Assembly (NCBI GenBank): GCA_947178015.1 | Contig: CAMWWW010000081.1 | Location: forward strand, 1 to 8,693 | Origin: an uncultured Clostridia bacterium | GTDB taxonomy: Bacteria > Bacillota > Clostridia > Lachnospirales > Lachnospiraceae | Direction of reading: 5' to 3' | DNA: 8,693 bases | Shown: positions 1-6,972 of the stretch, piece after piece | Position numbering within the stretch: the stretch's first letter is position 1 | How the letters are laid out: each line of letters starts with the position of its first letter | Program-made: the position numbers and the translations under genes | The notes under the pieces: model-generated | Seen by the model: only the letters and a program-made list of their open reading frames with translations | Database searches by the model: none | What the model was told of the DNA's origin: nothing

Positions 1-101
1 GGGTGACGGAGGAAATAGCTGCGCTGGCTATGCGGACCTTTCTCAAAAATGATTCTAATAATTTCTTTTACATAAATCTATACTTCATCAAAAAGTTGTA
101 A
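1..101 (+). CDS. possible C-terminal tail of an upstream gene (partial, unidentified)
   Basis: The third frame is open from the left edge to a TAA at 99-101 and reads VTEEIAALAMRTFLKND followed by an AT-rich tail of about 15 residues. The first part resembles the helical 'GVTEE-x-x-x-LA' ending of iron-containing alcohol dehydrogenases, but the match is short and the usual ending of that family is not clear, so the identity is speculative. A second frame is also open for its first 16 codons, so even the reading frame is not certain. No promoter or start is visible because the gene would begin outside the window. Confidence 0.3.
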   Translation, partial: VTEEIAALAMRTFLKNDSNNFFYINLYFIKKL

Positions 102-131
102 ACTGGTGAAATCAAATAGAAAAAGCCTATT

Positions 132-166
132 TACTATAGTATAATCATCTCATACTATGGTATAAT
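132..166 (+). promoter_or_regulatory. tandem palindromic operator with extended -10 promoter
   Basis: A perfect palindrome TACTATAGTA (132-141) and a one-mismatch copy TACTATGGTA (153-162) are spaced exactly 21 bp apart, which is two helical turns. Each runs into a TATAAT box (140-145 and 161-166), so the full repeat unit is TACTATRGTATAAT. The second box carries a TGG extension (158-160), giving an extended -10, and also lies in the palindrome GGTAT-A-ATACC (159-169). No good -35 hexamer is seen at the right distance. The layout suggests a repressor dimer pair binding on one helical face over the promoter. The regulator is not encoded in the window as far as can be seen. Confidence 0.5.
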
Positions 167-337
167 ACCAAACAACCCCCATCTGGGCATTGATTATAGA
201 TTGATACTGAAAATCAACGGTACTGCGATCCGATCAGAATCAAGTGAGAGAACATCTTTCACCGTAATTTATGTGAACGTGTTCGGAGATTCGTTATAGC
301 AGGAGTAATCCGTATATCAAAGAAAAATGTTGGATGG

Positions 338-346
338 TGCTATAAA
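338..346 (+). promoter_or_regulatory. candidate proximal -10 for the degV-family gene
   Basis: TGC-TATAAA forms an extended -10 that would start transcription near 353, about 24 nt before the ATG at 377. No -35 is recognisable. It is an alternative or addition to the distal promoter at 158-166. Confidence 0.3.
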
Positions 347-376
347 TTTTGACCATTTTTTTGAAGGAGAGTGATC

Positions 377-1276
377 ATGAGTAATTATATCTTATTAGTA
401 GAAACAGGCGCGGACGTGCCAAATGAGATGGCGGAGAGATATGCGATCGTTCGAGTGCCCATGCATGTCTCATTTGGTAATGTTACCAAAGAGGACGGAG
501 GCTTTCCGATCCATGAGCTGTTTGAATATTATGACAAAACTGGGAAACTGCCACAGACCAGCGGTTGTATGCCAGATGATTATGAAAAGATATTTGACAA
601 GCTGCATAAGCGTTTTCCAGACAAACATATTTTACATTTGGCATATTCTGCTGCCACATCCTGTTCTATGCAAAGTGCCATAATAGCAGCCGATGGCAGA
701 GAGTATGTGACAAGCATGGATACTCGCCATGTCTCGGCCGGGCAGATGCTGGTAACACTTTGTATGGCACGTTTTTTGGAGGCATATCCTGACTGCCCTT
801 TGGATCTTGCAATAAAAAAAGCAGAGATTTTAGCGGAAACCTGCCGTATGGGATTTATACCCGGTGATTTGCTCTATCTAAAGGCAGGAGGGCGCGTCAG
901 CAACGCTTCCTATTTGGGTGCGAAGATTCTGAATCTGCATCCGCTGATTGAGATTCATAAGGGAAACCTGAAGGCTACGAAAAAGTATCGGGGTAATCTC
1001 AATAAGATTGCACCTCGGTTACTAAATGAATTTTCGCAAAATCATCATCTATCAAGAGAGATCATTGCTTTTGTCTATTCGGAAGGGTTGAGCGAAGAAC
1101 TGAAAAAGCAAATGACAGAGCAGGCTGTGCAGATGGGCTACAGAGAAGTACTGTGGGTGCAAACGGGCTGCGTAGTGTCGACGCATAGCGGGCCCGGAGC
1201 GTTTGGAATAAGCGGTTTTATAAAAAATATATCCGAACTGGATATTCCTCTGCTGTCCGAACATGCGGATGCATAA
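377..1276 (+). CDS. DegV family protein (fatty-acid-binding, FakB-like)
   Basis: This encodes a 299-residue DegV-family protein, the normal length for the family. DegV/FakB proteins bind a fatty acid in a deep pocket and, where studied, present it to the kinase FakA for phosphorylation so that exogenous fatty acids can enter phospholipid synthesis. Visible family marks are PQTSGCMP (residues 59-66, ligand carboxylate-binding T61/S62 region), YSAATSCSMQSA (90-101), LKAGGRVSNA (168-177), LNLHPLIEIHKG (186-197) and STHSGPGAFG (268-277). The start is ATG 377: GGAG at 366-369 sits 7 nt upstream, whereas the GTG at 371 would overlap the binding site. The N-terminal motif is LVETGADVP rather than the usual TDSxxDLP, and the mid-protein 'iDS' is MDT, so this is a divergent member. 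The fatty-acid ligand and partner kinase are inferred from the family, not seen here. It appears monocistronic. Confidence 0.9.
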   Translation: MSNYILLVETGADVPNEMAERYAIVRVPMHVSFGNVTKEDGGFPIHELFEYYDKTGKLPQTSGCMPDDYEKIFDKLHKRFPDKHILHLAYSAATSCSMQSAIIAADGREYVTSMDTRHVSAGQMLVTLCMARFLEAYPDCPLDLAIKKAEILAETCRMGFIPGDLLYLKAGGRVSNASYLGAKILNLHPLIEIHKGNLKATKKYRGNLNKIAPRLLNEFSQNHHLSREIIAFVYSEGLSEELKKQMTEQAVQMGYREVLWVQTGCVVSTHSGPGAFGISGFIKNISELDIPLLSEHADA

Positions 1277-1359
1277 AAGAGATAGTATGGATCTATTCTG
1301 CGTTCTTACATGTTGAGCAGAGAGGAAATCAGTTTTTGTTGCTGTGTATAAGCCAATAT

Positions 1360-1773
1360 TTAGTGTAGTTTGGTCACAGATGTGCTGCCGCGCACAATCC
1401 GCTCCATAAGAAGCCCTGTGACAAACCATGCAGGCGCGTAGTCCAGTCGGATCAGCCCTTGTATGGCAAAGCGGCTTCCGCTGTAATCCCACGGGCACAT
1501 ATGAAAGAGACGTAATAGAGAACCGGAAAGGTATTCTGCAGTAAAGATAAAAAATGTGTAGACACCTCCCCGAAATAGCATATTCCGGTTCTTGATAATC
1601 TGGTATATAGGCTGAAATAGAGCGGCCATCCCGTATATGGGAAACATAATGAGGGAAGTGGTTCCGGTCATCTTCCGGTCGGAGCTTAAAAGGGAGCCGA
1701 GCCCTGTCCAGAACACTTCCAGACACCAGCCGGTGAGGCCGCATCGGATAAAATTGTTTGTTGAAATCTTCAT
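1360..1773 (-). CDS. CmpB-like putative ABC transporter permease family membrane protein
   Basis: This small membrane protein of 137 residues resembles the 'putative ABC transporter permease' family common in clostridia (CmpB type, PF06541). Matching features are GWCLEVFW near the N-terminus (15-22), FPIYG (44-48), a TAEYLSGSLL helix (78-87), PWDYS (94-98) and a closing QGLIRLDYAPAWF (105-117). Three to four hydrophobic segments are visible (about 8-30, 39-59, 67-91 and 111-126). The ATG at 1771-1773 is preferred because it puts the GWCLEV motif at the usual distance from the N-terminus; an upstream TTG at 1810-1812 would add 13 residues. Neither start has a recognisable Shine-Dalgarno site, which is odd beside its neighbours. 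Transport function is only a family label. It is transcribed divergently from fbp with about 90 bp between starts. A longer open frame of 298 codons on the same strand is a shadow. Confidence 0.75.
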   Translation of the reverse strand: MKISTNNFIRCGLTGWCLEVFWTGLGSLLSSDRKMTGTTSLIMFPIYGMAALFQPIYQIIKNRNMLFRGGVYTFFIFTAEYLSGSLLRLFHMCPWDYSGSRFAIQGLIRLDYAPAWFVTGLLMERIVRGSTSVTKLH

Positions 1774-1817
1774 GGAACATAGTATTGCAAAAAAGAGAGG
1801 AAATATGTGCAAAAGTG

Positions 1818-1826
1818 TGGTATACT
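1818..1826 (+). promoter_or_regulatory. fbp promoter, extended -10
   Basis: TGG-TATACT is an extended -10 that would start transcription near 1833, giving a leader of about 33 nt before the fbp ATG at 1866. No strong -35 is seen 17 bp upstream. The GTATAC core (1820-1825) is itself palindromic, so a weak -10 for the divergent membrane-protein gene may overlap it. Confidence 0.5.
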
Positions 1827-1865
1827 CGAATAGGAAAATTATGCATCAGGGAAGAGAGGCAAATT

Positions 1866-3824
1866 ATGGACGAACAATATTTTAAGTATCTGAAAAGCAT
1901 TGCGAGGCAGTATCCCACGATCGCGAAAGCGTCAACGGAGATTATCAATCTGGCATCAATTTTGAATCTTCCAAAGGGAACAGAGCATTTTCTGACGGAT
2001 ATACATGGGGAATATGAGCAATTTCTTCATATATTAAAAAATGGATCTGGTTCCGTCAAGAGAAAGATTGAGGAGGAGTTTGGGAATACCATCACATTAA
2101 GGGATAAGAGGGCGCTGGCAACTCTGATTTACTATCCTGAGGAGAAGCTGGAAAAAGTATTAAAAGAGGAGGAGAATCTGGATGACTGGTACAAGATCAC
2201 GCTGCATCGCCTGATTCAGATCTGTAAGCGTGTCACCTCAAAGTATACGCGCTCCAAGGTTAAGAAGGCGCTTCCCGCAGATTTTGCCTATATTATTGAG
2301 GAATTGATCCATGAGAAGGAAGAGGTGCATGATAAGGAGGCGTATTATAATCAGATTATTCTTGCCATAATCCGCACAGGAAGAGCGAAGGAATGTATTG
2401 TGGCGTTCTGTCTGCTCATTCAGCGGCTTGTTGTGGATCATCTGCATATTGTGGGAGATATTTTTGATCGAGGGCCCGGCGCTCATATTATTATGGATAC
2501 GCTGATGAATTATCATTCTGTGGATATTCAGTGGGGCAATCATGATATTGAATGGATGGGGGCGGCTGCGGGCAACACGGCATGTATTGCCAATGTGATC
2601 CGCATTTCCGCGCGCTATGGAAATCTGGATACGCTGGAGGAGGGCTACGGCATTAACCTGATTCCGCTTGCAACTTTTGCGATGGAGACCTATGCAGACG
2701 ATCCATGCGGCTGTTTCGATATAAAATACAATAAGGATATTTATAATGTGCATGATCTGGAGCTGGATAAGAAGATGCATAAAGCGATCACAGTGATTCA
2801 GTTTAAGCTAGAAGGGCAGCTAATCAAAAGGCGTCCAGAGTTCCACATGCAGTCTCGTCTGCTTTTGGACAAGATCGATTATGAGAAAGGTACGATCAAG
2901 ATTGATGGAAAAGAGTATAAGCTTAAGGATGTGCATTTTCCTACCATTGATCCGGCAGATCCCTACCGGTTGACGCCAGATGAGGAAAATGTGGTTGAGC
3001 GTCTGCGCGTGGCTTTTCTTGGCTGCGAGAAGCTTCAGAAGCATGTGCGTTTTCTATTTTCCAAGGGCAGCTTGTATCTGGTCTATAATTCCAATCTTCT
3101 GTATCACGGCTGCATACCGCTCAATGAGGATGGAAGCTTTCGCAAGGTGACGCTCGGCGGCAGGGAGTACAGCGGAAAGGGACTATATGATGTGCTGGAA
3201 TCGTTTGCCAGAAAGGGGTATTACCGAGAGGCGGGCGCAGAGAAGGAATATGGTATGGATATTATGTGGTATATCTGGTCCAACGAGAATTCTCCTGTGT
3301 ATGGAAAGGAAAAGATGGCTACTTTTGAGCGGTATTTTATAGAAGATAAAGCGGTGCAGGACGAAAAGAAGAACGATTATTATAAGTTAATTGAGAATGA
3401 GACGGTGGTGAATCATATTCTTCGTGAGTTTGGCTTAAATACGGCGGATTCGCATATTATTAACGGGCATATGCCGGTCGAGCTTAAAAAGGGAGAGACG
3501 CCGGTCCGCTGCAATGGCAAGGTTTTGATTATTGATGGCGGTTTGTCCAAGGCATATCAGAAAAAGACTGGAATTGCGGGATATACCTTGATCTATAATT
3601 CCTACGGGCTGCGACTGGTATCCCATGAGCCATTTGAGTCCAAGGAGATGGCGATAGAGAGGGAAAGCGATATTCACTCAGATACCGTGCTGGTGGAGCA
3701 GGTGTCCAGAAGGCGGAGCGTGGCCGACACGGATATTGGGAAGGATATAGAGGAGAGTATTGTGGATCTGACGAATTTGCTCAGCGCTTACCGGGACGGC
3801 ACTATCCGAGAAAAGGATATATAA
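1866..3824 (+). CDS. fbp: fructose-1,6-bisphosphatase, class III (Firmicutes type)
   Basis: This 652-residue enzyme hydrolyses fructose 1,6-bisphosphate to fructose 6-phosphate in gluconeogenesis. It is the manganese-dependent, calcineurin-like metallophosphatase typical of Firmicutes, close to the length of the Bacillus subtilis enzyme (about 670). Metal-site motifs are visible in order: TDIHGEYEQ (D45, H47), GDIFDRG (197-203, D198 and D201), GNHDIEWMG (224-232, N225, H226, D227) and NGHMPVE (533-539, H535). The C-terminal block IIDGGLSKAYQ is also characteristic. The start is ATG 1866 with GAGAGG (1854-1859) 6 nt upstream; the open frame extends 36 codons further, to 1758, but those residues lie upstream of the promoter and do not resemble the family. 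It is followed 30 bp later by aroC with no terminator between, so the two are probably co-transcribed. No frameshift or missing catalytic residue is seen. Confidence 0.96.
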   Translation: MDEQYFKYLKSIARQYPTIAKASTEIINLASILNLPKGTEHFLTDIHGEYEQFLHILKNGSGSVKRKIEEEFGNTITLRDKRALATLIYYPEEKLEKVLKEEENLDDWYKITLHRLIQICKRVTSKYTRSKVKKALPADFAYIIEELIHEKEEVHDKEAYYNQIILAIIRTGRAKECIVAFCLLIQRLVVDHLHIVGDIFDRGPGAHIIMDTLMNYHSVDIQWGNHDIEWMGAAAGNTACIANVIRISARYGNLDTLEEGYGINLIPLATFAMETYADDPCGCFDIKYNKDIYNVHDLELDKKMHKAITVIQFKLEGQLIKRRPEFHMQSRLLLDKIDYEKGTIKIDGKEYKLKDVHFPTIDPADPYRLTPDEENVVERLRVAFLGCEKLQKHVRFLFSKGSLYLVYNSNLLYHGCIPLNEDGSFRKVTLGGREYSGKGLYDVLESFARKGYYREAGAEKEYGMDIMWYIWSNENSPVYGKEKMATFERYFIEDKAVQDEKKNDYYKLIENETVVNHILREFGLNTADSHIINGHMPVELKKGETPVRCNGKVLIIDGGLSKAYQKKTGIAGYTLIYNSYGLRLVSHEPFESKEMAIERESDIHSDTVLVEQVSRRRSVADTDIGKDIEESIVDLTNLLSAYRDGTIREKDI

Positions 3825-3854
3825 AAGGGATTTTGATAAATAGGGAGGAATTGA

Positions 3855-4964
3855 ATGTCTGGTTCAATATATGGTACGTTATTTCGAATTTCGACTTGGG
3901 GGGAATCCCATGGAGCAGGGCTGGGAGTTGTGGTGGATGGCTGTCCGGCTGGTCTTCCTCTTACGGAGGAGGATATTCAGAAGTATCTCGACAGAAGGAA
4001 GCCGGGGCAGAACCGCTTTGCGACGCCGAGAAAAGAGGAAGACGCGGTGGAGATTTTGTCGGGGGTATTTGAGGGAAGGACAACAGGAACGCCAATCTCC
4101 ATGCTGGTCTACAATCAATCGCAGCGCTCGAAGGATTATTCAGAGATTGCAAGTTATTATCGTCCGGGACATGCAGATTATACGTATGATGAGAAATATG
4201 GTTTTCGTGATTATCGGGGAGGCGGGCGCTCCTCCGGCAGAGAAACGATAGGAAGAGTGGCAGCAGGAGCTGTGGCATGTAAGCTGCTTCAGGCGATTGG
4301 GGTGGAGATTCTTACCTACAGCAGAAAAATAGGGGGGATTGAGATCTCCGACGATCGTTTTGACAAAGAGGAGATTGGGAGAAATCCAGTATGTATGCCG
4401 GATGCACAGGCGGCAAAGCAGGTGGAAGCACTGCTTGAGGAAAAGCTTAAGGAACATGATTCTGTGGGCGGCGTGATTGAATGTCGGATTAGCGGGCTTC
4501 CATCTGGTATTGGAGAGCCGGTATTTGAAAAGCTTAGTGCAAATCTTGGAAAAGCCGTTTTGTCGATTGGCGCGGTGAAGGGATTTGAGCTTGGAGATGG
4601 CTTTGCGGCAGCGGATGCGTTTGGCTCTGCAAACAATGACAGCTTTTATTATGAGAAGGACGGCGCAATAAAAAAGCGCTCCAATCATGGCGGGGGCATC
4701 TATGGAGGCATCAGCGATGGGAGCGAGATATGGTTTCGGGCGGCGGTGAAGCCGACGCCTTCGATTGCGAAGCTTCAGAAGACCGTTAATAAGGCAGGAG
4801 AAAATATTGAGGTCAGCATCAAAGGCAGGCATGATCCGATCATCGTCCCAAGAGCTGTGGTAGTGGTGGAAAGCATGGCGGCTCTTACGCTGGCGGATAT
4901 GCTGCTGGTCAGCATGAGCGCTCGGCTCGATGCGGTGGTATCCTTTTTTAAGGATAAAAGGTAA
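3855..4964 (+). CDS. aroC: chorismate synthase
   Basis: This 369-residue protein catalyses the last shikimate-pathway step: anti-elimination of phosphate from 5-enolpyruvylshikimate 3-phosphate to give chorismate, using reduced FMN. Signature blocks are all present: WGESHG (15-20), RPGHAD (103-108), RGGGRSSGRET (121-131), NHGGGIYGGISDG (277-289) and the FMN/substrate-binding RHDP followed by VPRAVVVVESM (325 onward). Length is normal for the family. ATG 3855 has GGGAGG (3843-3848) 6 nt upstream. It lies just downstream of fbp in a likely two-gene transcript and converges with the histidine-phosphatase-family gene, with only 9 bp between the two stop codons. The other shikimate genes are not in the window. 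As a bacterial enzyme it presumably depends on a separate flavin reductase for FMNH2. Confidence 0.97.
   Translation: MSGSIYGTLFRISTWGESHGAGLGVVVDGCPAGLPLTEEDIQKYLDRRKPGQNRFATPRKEEDAVEILSGVFEGRTTGTPISMLVYNQSQRSKDYSEIASYYRPGHADYTYDEKYGFRDYRGGGRSSGRETIGRVAAGAVACKLLQAIGVEILTYSRKIGGIEISDDRFDKEEIGRNPVCMPDAQAAKQVEALLEEKLKEHDSVGGVIECRISGLPSGIGEPVFEKLSANLGKAVLSIGAVKGFELGDGFAAADAFGSANNDSFYYEKDGAIKKRSNHGGGIYGGISDGSEIWFRAAVKPTPSIAKLQKTVNKAGENIEVSIKGRHDPIIVPRAVVVVESMAALTLADMLLVSMSARLDAVVSFFKDKR
4939..4956. repeat. 7-bp perfect inverted repeat at the 3' end of aroC
   Basis: TATCCTT (4939-4945) and AAGGATA (4950-4956) flank a TTTT loop inside the last codons of aroC. A T-run (4971-4975) lies 14 nt past the stem, too far for a textbook intrinsic terminator. 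It may weakly help end the fbp-aroC transcript, since no better terminator is seen in the 9-bp gap. Confidence 0.3.
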
Positions 4965-4973
4965 TAATAGTTT

Positions 4974-5573
4974 TTAAGCGCGCGGTGTGAGAAATTCCTC
5001 TGGACTTAGATTGTGATAGAGCAGGGAGAACTGCCCGCGCGAAGCACAGAAGGAAAACTTGCTGATGCTGGTATTTTTCAGATGAGTGATGCCGGAGCCG
5101 CAGATTCCGTCTGTAACGAGATGTAAAAATGCATTGATGGAGGCGCCGTGCGAGATCAGCAGTATGGTGGCGTCCAGATGCTTTTCGGCGCAGGAGCGGA
5201 TTGCCAGACAGATGCGGGAGCGCAGCTTATCGGATTCTTCCATATCTTTTGGAAGAATCTGAGGATATTCTGGATAAGAGCTGTGAAATTCTTTGTAGGT
5301 CAGACCAGAACCTTGTCCGTAATCGCTCTCCGTCAGCCCCGGTTCTACAAAAACGGGGATATGATTGTGATAGCTGGAGATGATCTGCGCAGTTTCTTTT
5401 GCGCGGGATAAAGGGCTTGTGTAGATCGCCTCAAAGGGGATGGTGGATAATGCCTGCGCGCATGAGGCAGCCTGAATTCTTCCCATATCGTTCAGGGGAA
5501 TATCCTCGGTTCCCTGTATTTTCTTCAAAATATTCCAGTCAGTTTGTCCGTGGCGGACGAGATAGAAATTCAT
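4974..5573 (-). CDS. histidine phosphatase family protein (phosphoglycerate-mutase-like)
   Basis: This 199-residue member of the histidine phosphatase superfamily works through a phosphohistidine intermediate. The catalytic set is visible: LVRHGQTDWN (5-14, nucleophile H8, with R7), SPLSRAKETA (53-62, R57), the acid in LTESDYG (E82) and LLISHGAS (138-145, H142). Its size fits the broad-specificity phosphatase branch (PhoE/CobC/GpmB-like) rather than classical dPGM, which is longer; the substrate cannot be told from sequence alone. The start is ATG 5573 with AGGA about 9 nt upstream. An upstream in-frame ATG at 5615 would add 14 residues before the β-strand that normally opens the fold. It is read from a near-consensus promoter divergent from tgt, and is probably monocistronic. 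Confidence 0.9.
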   Translation of the reverse strand: MNFYLVRHGQTDWNILKKIQGTEDIPLNDMGRIQAASCAQALSTIPFEAIYTSPLSRAKETAQIISSYHNHIPVFVEPGLTESDYGQGSGLTYKEFHSSYPEYPQILPKDMEESDKLRSRICLAIRSCAEKHLDATILLISHGASINAFLHLVTDGICGSGITHLKNTSISKFSFCASRGQFSLLYHNLSPEEFLTPRA

Positions 5574-5641
5574 AAATAGGCATCCTTTCCCGGCAGATTC
5601 CGATGTGTGACGCATGTTTCTTTATCTGTGCTGTTTTTTTC

Positions 5642-5670
5642 ATTATAGCATGGTTTGTCCCAGAATGTAA
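5642..5670 (-). promoter_or_regulatory. sigma-A promoter of the histidine-phosphatase gene
   Basis: On the minus strand TTACAT (5670-5665), a 17-bp spacer and TATAAT (5647-5642) form a near-consensus promoter, with a TGC extension before the -10. Transcription would start near 5635, leaving a leader of about 60 nt that contains an A-run from an antisense T-tract. Confidence 0.75.
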
Positions 5671-5710
5671 TATAAGAAATATGAAAAAATGCTAAATTCT
5701 TAAATTTGGC

Positions 5711-5739
5711 TTGAAAACCTCCGTGACTTTCGTTATACT
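5711..5739 (+). promoter_or_regulatory. sigma-A promoter of tgt-yajC
   Basis: TTGAAA (5711-5716), a 17-bp spacer and TATACT (5734-5739) form a near-consensus promoter. Transcription would start near 5746, giving a 34-nt leader before the tgt start at 5780. This also argues against translation from the ATG at 5756. It is back to back with the promoter of the divergent phosphatase gene. Confidence 0.75.
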
Positions 5740-5779
5740 ATACTCTGGATAACAGATGCAGATAATACGGAGGCAGACT

Positions 5780-6913
5780 ATGTATCGGTTGATATGCAGA
5801 GACGGCAATGCAAAGCGGGGAGAGTTTCACACTGTTCACGGAGTGATACAAACCCCAGTATTTATGAATGTAGGAACGGCGGCGGCAATCAAGGGCGCTG
5901 TGTCGACCGCAGATTTACAGGAGATAGGGACGCAGGTAGAGCTGTCTAATACATACCATCTTCATGTAAGACCCGGAGACGAGATTATAAAGAAACTTGG
6001 CGGGCTTCATCAGTTTATGGTGTGGGACAAGCCCATTCTCACAGATTCCGGCGGCTTTCAGGTGTTTTCGCTGGCGGGGCTTCGGAAAATTAAGGAGGAG
6101 GGGGTTCATTTTCACTCTCATGTAGACGGCAGAAAGATATTTATGGGACCGGAGGAGAGTATGCAGATTCAGTCCAATCTTGCCTCCACCATAGCGATGG
6201 CGTTTGATGAGTGCACCCCTCATCCAGCCACCAGAGAATATATGCAGAATTCTGTGGACAGAACGACGAGATGGCTGTACCGCTGCAAGGCGGAGCTAGA
6301 CAGGTTGAACGGCCTTCCCGATACCATTAATAAAAATCAGCTTCTATTTGGGATCAATCAGGGCGGCGTCTTTCCTGATATTCGCATAGAACATGCAAAA
6401 CAGATTGCGGAGCTTGATCTTCCGGGTTATGCGGTGGGCGGGCTTGCAGTCGGAGAGTCTCATGAGGAGATGTATGATATCATTGAGAAGGTGACGCCCT
6501 ATCTGCCTTTGGAGAAGCCTACGTATCTGATGGGGGTAGGAACTCCGGCAAATATTTTGGAGGCGGTTGAAAGAGGAATTGATTTCTTTGACTGTGTATA
6601 TCCCAGCCGGAATGGGCGGCATGGACATGTCTACACAGCGGAGGGAAAGCGCAATCTTTTTAATGCAAAGTATGAGCTGGACGACAAGCCGATAGAGGAG
6701 GGGTGTCAGTGTCCGGCGTGCAGAACTTACAGCAGAGCCTATATCCGACATTTGTTAAAGGCGAAGGAGATGCTGGGGATGCGCCTTTGTGTGCTTCATA
6801 ACCTGTATTTTTATAATCATCTTATGGAAGAGATTCGGGAAGCGATTGAAGAGAAGCGTTATGCTTCCTTTAAGAAGGAAAAGCTCTATGGCTTTGGCCA
6901 AGGGACAGAATAG
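5780..6913 (+). CDS. tgt: tRNA-guanine transglycosylase (queuine tRNA-ribosyltransferase)
   Basis: This 377-residue enzyme exchanges guanine 34 of GUN-anticodon tRNAs for preQ1, on the path to queuosine. Catalytic features are present: TDSGGFQVFS (88-97, D89 general acid/base), the nucleophile D271 in FFDCVYPSRNGRHG, and the structural zinc site C309-x-C311-x2-C314-x25-H340. QGG in FGINQGGVFPD and GGLAVGES are the substrate-pocket loops. Length is normal for the bacterial enzyme. ATG 5780 is chosen because GGAGG (5769-5773) lies 6 nt upstream; an in-frame ATG at 5756 lies only about 10 nt after the predicted transcription start and lacks a binding site. It is probably co-transcribed with yajC 52 bp downstream, the pairing seen in many bacteria. 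queA, often just upstream, is absent here, where a divergent promoter region lies instead. Confidence 0.97.
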   Translation: MYRLICRDGNAKRGEFHTVHGVIQTPVFMNVGTAAAIKGAVSTADLQEIGTQVELSNTYHLHVRPGDEIIKKLGGLHQFMVWDKPILTDSGGFQVFSLAGLRKIKEEGVHFHSHVDGRKIFMGPEESMQIQSNLASTIAMAFDECTPHPATREYMQNSVDRTTRWLYRCKAELDRLNGLPDTINKNQLLFGINQGGVFPDIRIEHAKQIAELDLPGYAVGGLAVGESHEEMYDIIEKVTPYLPLEKPTYLMGVGTPANILEAVERGIDFFDCVYPSRNGRHGHVYTAEGKRNLFNAKYELDDKPIEEGCQCPACRTYSRAYIRHLLKAKEMLGMRLCVLHNLYFYNHLMEEIREAIEEKRYASFKKEKLYGFGQGTE

Positions 6914-6930
6914 AAGGAAAGGAAAATAGT

Positions 6931-6972
6931 ATGCGCAGGCAATGGCGCAGAAATGAGGGAAAACTATGTTAA
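6931..6972 (+). CDS. possible 13-residue leader ORF overlapping the yajC start
   Basis: ATG 6931 follows a purine-rich AAGGAAAGG (6914-6922) at 8 nt and encodes the Arg-rich peptide MRRQWRRNEGKLC, ending at TAA 6970-6972, four bases past the first base of the yajC ATG. A small inverted repeat, TGCGC (6932-6936) with GCGCA (6945-6949), lies within it. It could couple translation of yajC to the upstream transcript, but an ORF this short may be chance. Confidence 0.2.
   Translation: MRRQWRRNEGKLC

Larger units (their letters stand above)
102..376. other. gene-free regulatory/leader region upstream of the degV-family gene
   Basis: No convincing gene lies here. The stretch is AT-rich and holds a weak hairpin (AAATAG 114-119 with CTATTT 127-132), two operator-like palindromes with TATAAT boxes (132-166), and about 200 nt of possible leader RNA. 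Short inverted repeats in the leader include TTGAT 201-205 with ATCAA 213-217 and ACGGT 217-221 with ACCGT 261-265. A second candidate -10 box lies close to the gene (338-346). One frame is open from 120 to 300 but has no usable start codon or ribosome binding site. No known riboswitch class was recognised by eye. Confidence 0.6.

Noticed and set aside
120..300. Open frame of 60 codons upstream of the degV-family gene
   Set aside because: It has no usable start codon or ribosome binding site, overlaps the operators, and resembles no protein I recognise.
327..374. 15-codon ORF just before the degV-family gene
   Set aside because: It lacks a correctly spaced ribosome site and covers the candidate -10; likely chance.
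1758..1865. 36-codon N-terminal extension of fbp
   Set aside because: The extension lies upstream of the likely promoter and ribosome site; the ATG at 1866 has a proper Shine-Dalgarno site and gives a normal family N-terminus.
1052..1948. 298-codon open frame on the minus strand
   Set aside because: It overlaps the 3' end of the degV-family gene, the CmpB-like gene and the start of fbp; its translation shows no family features, while the overlapped genes have clear motifs.
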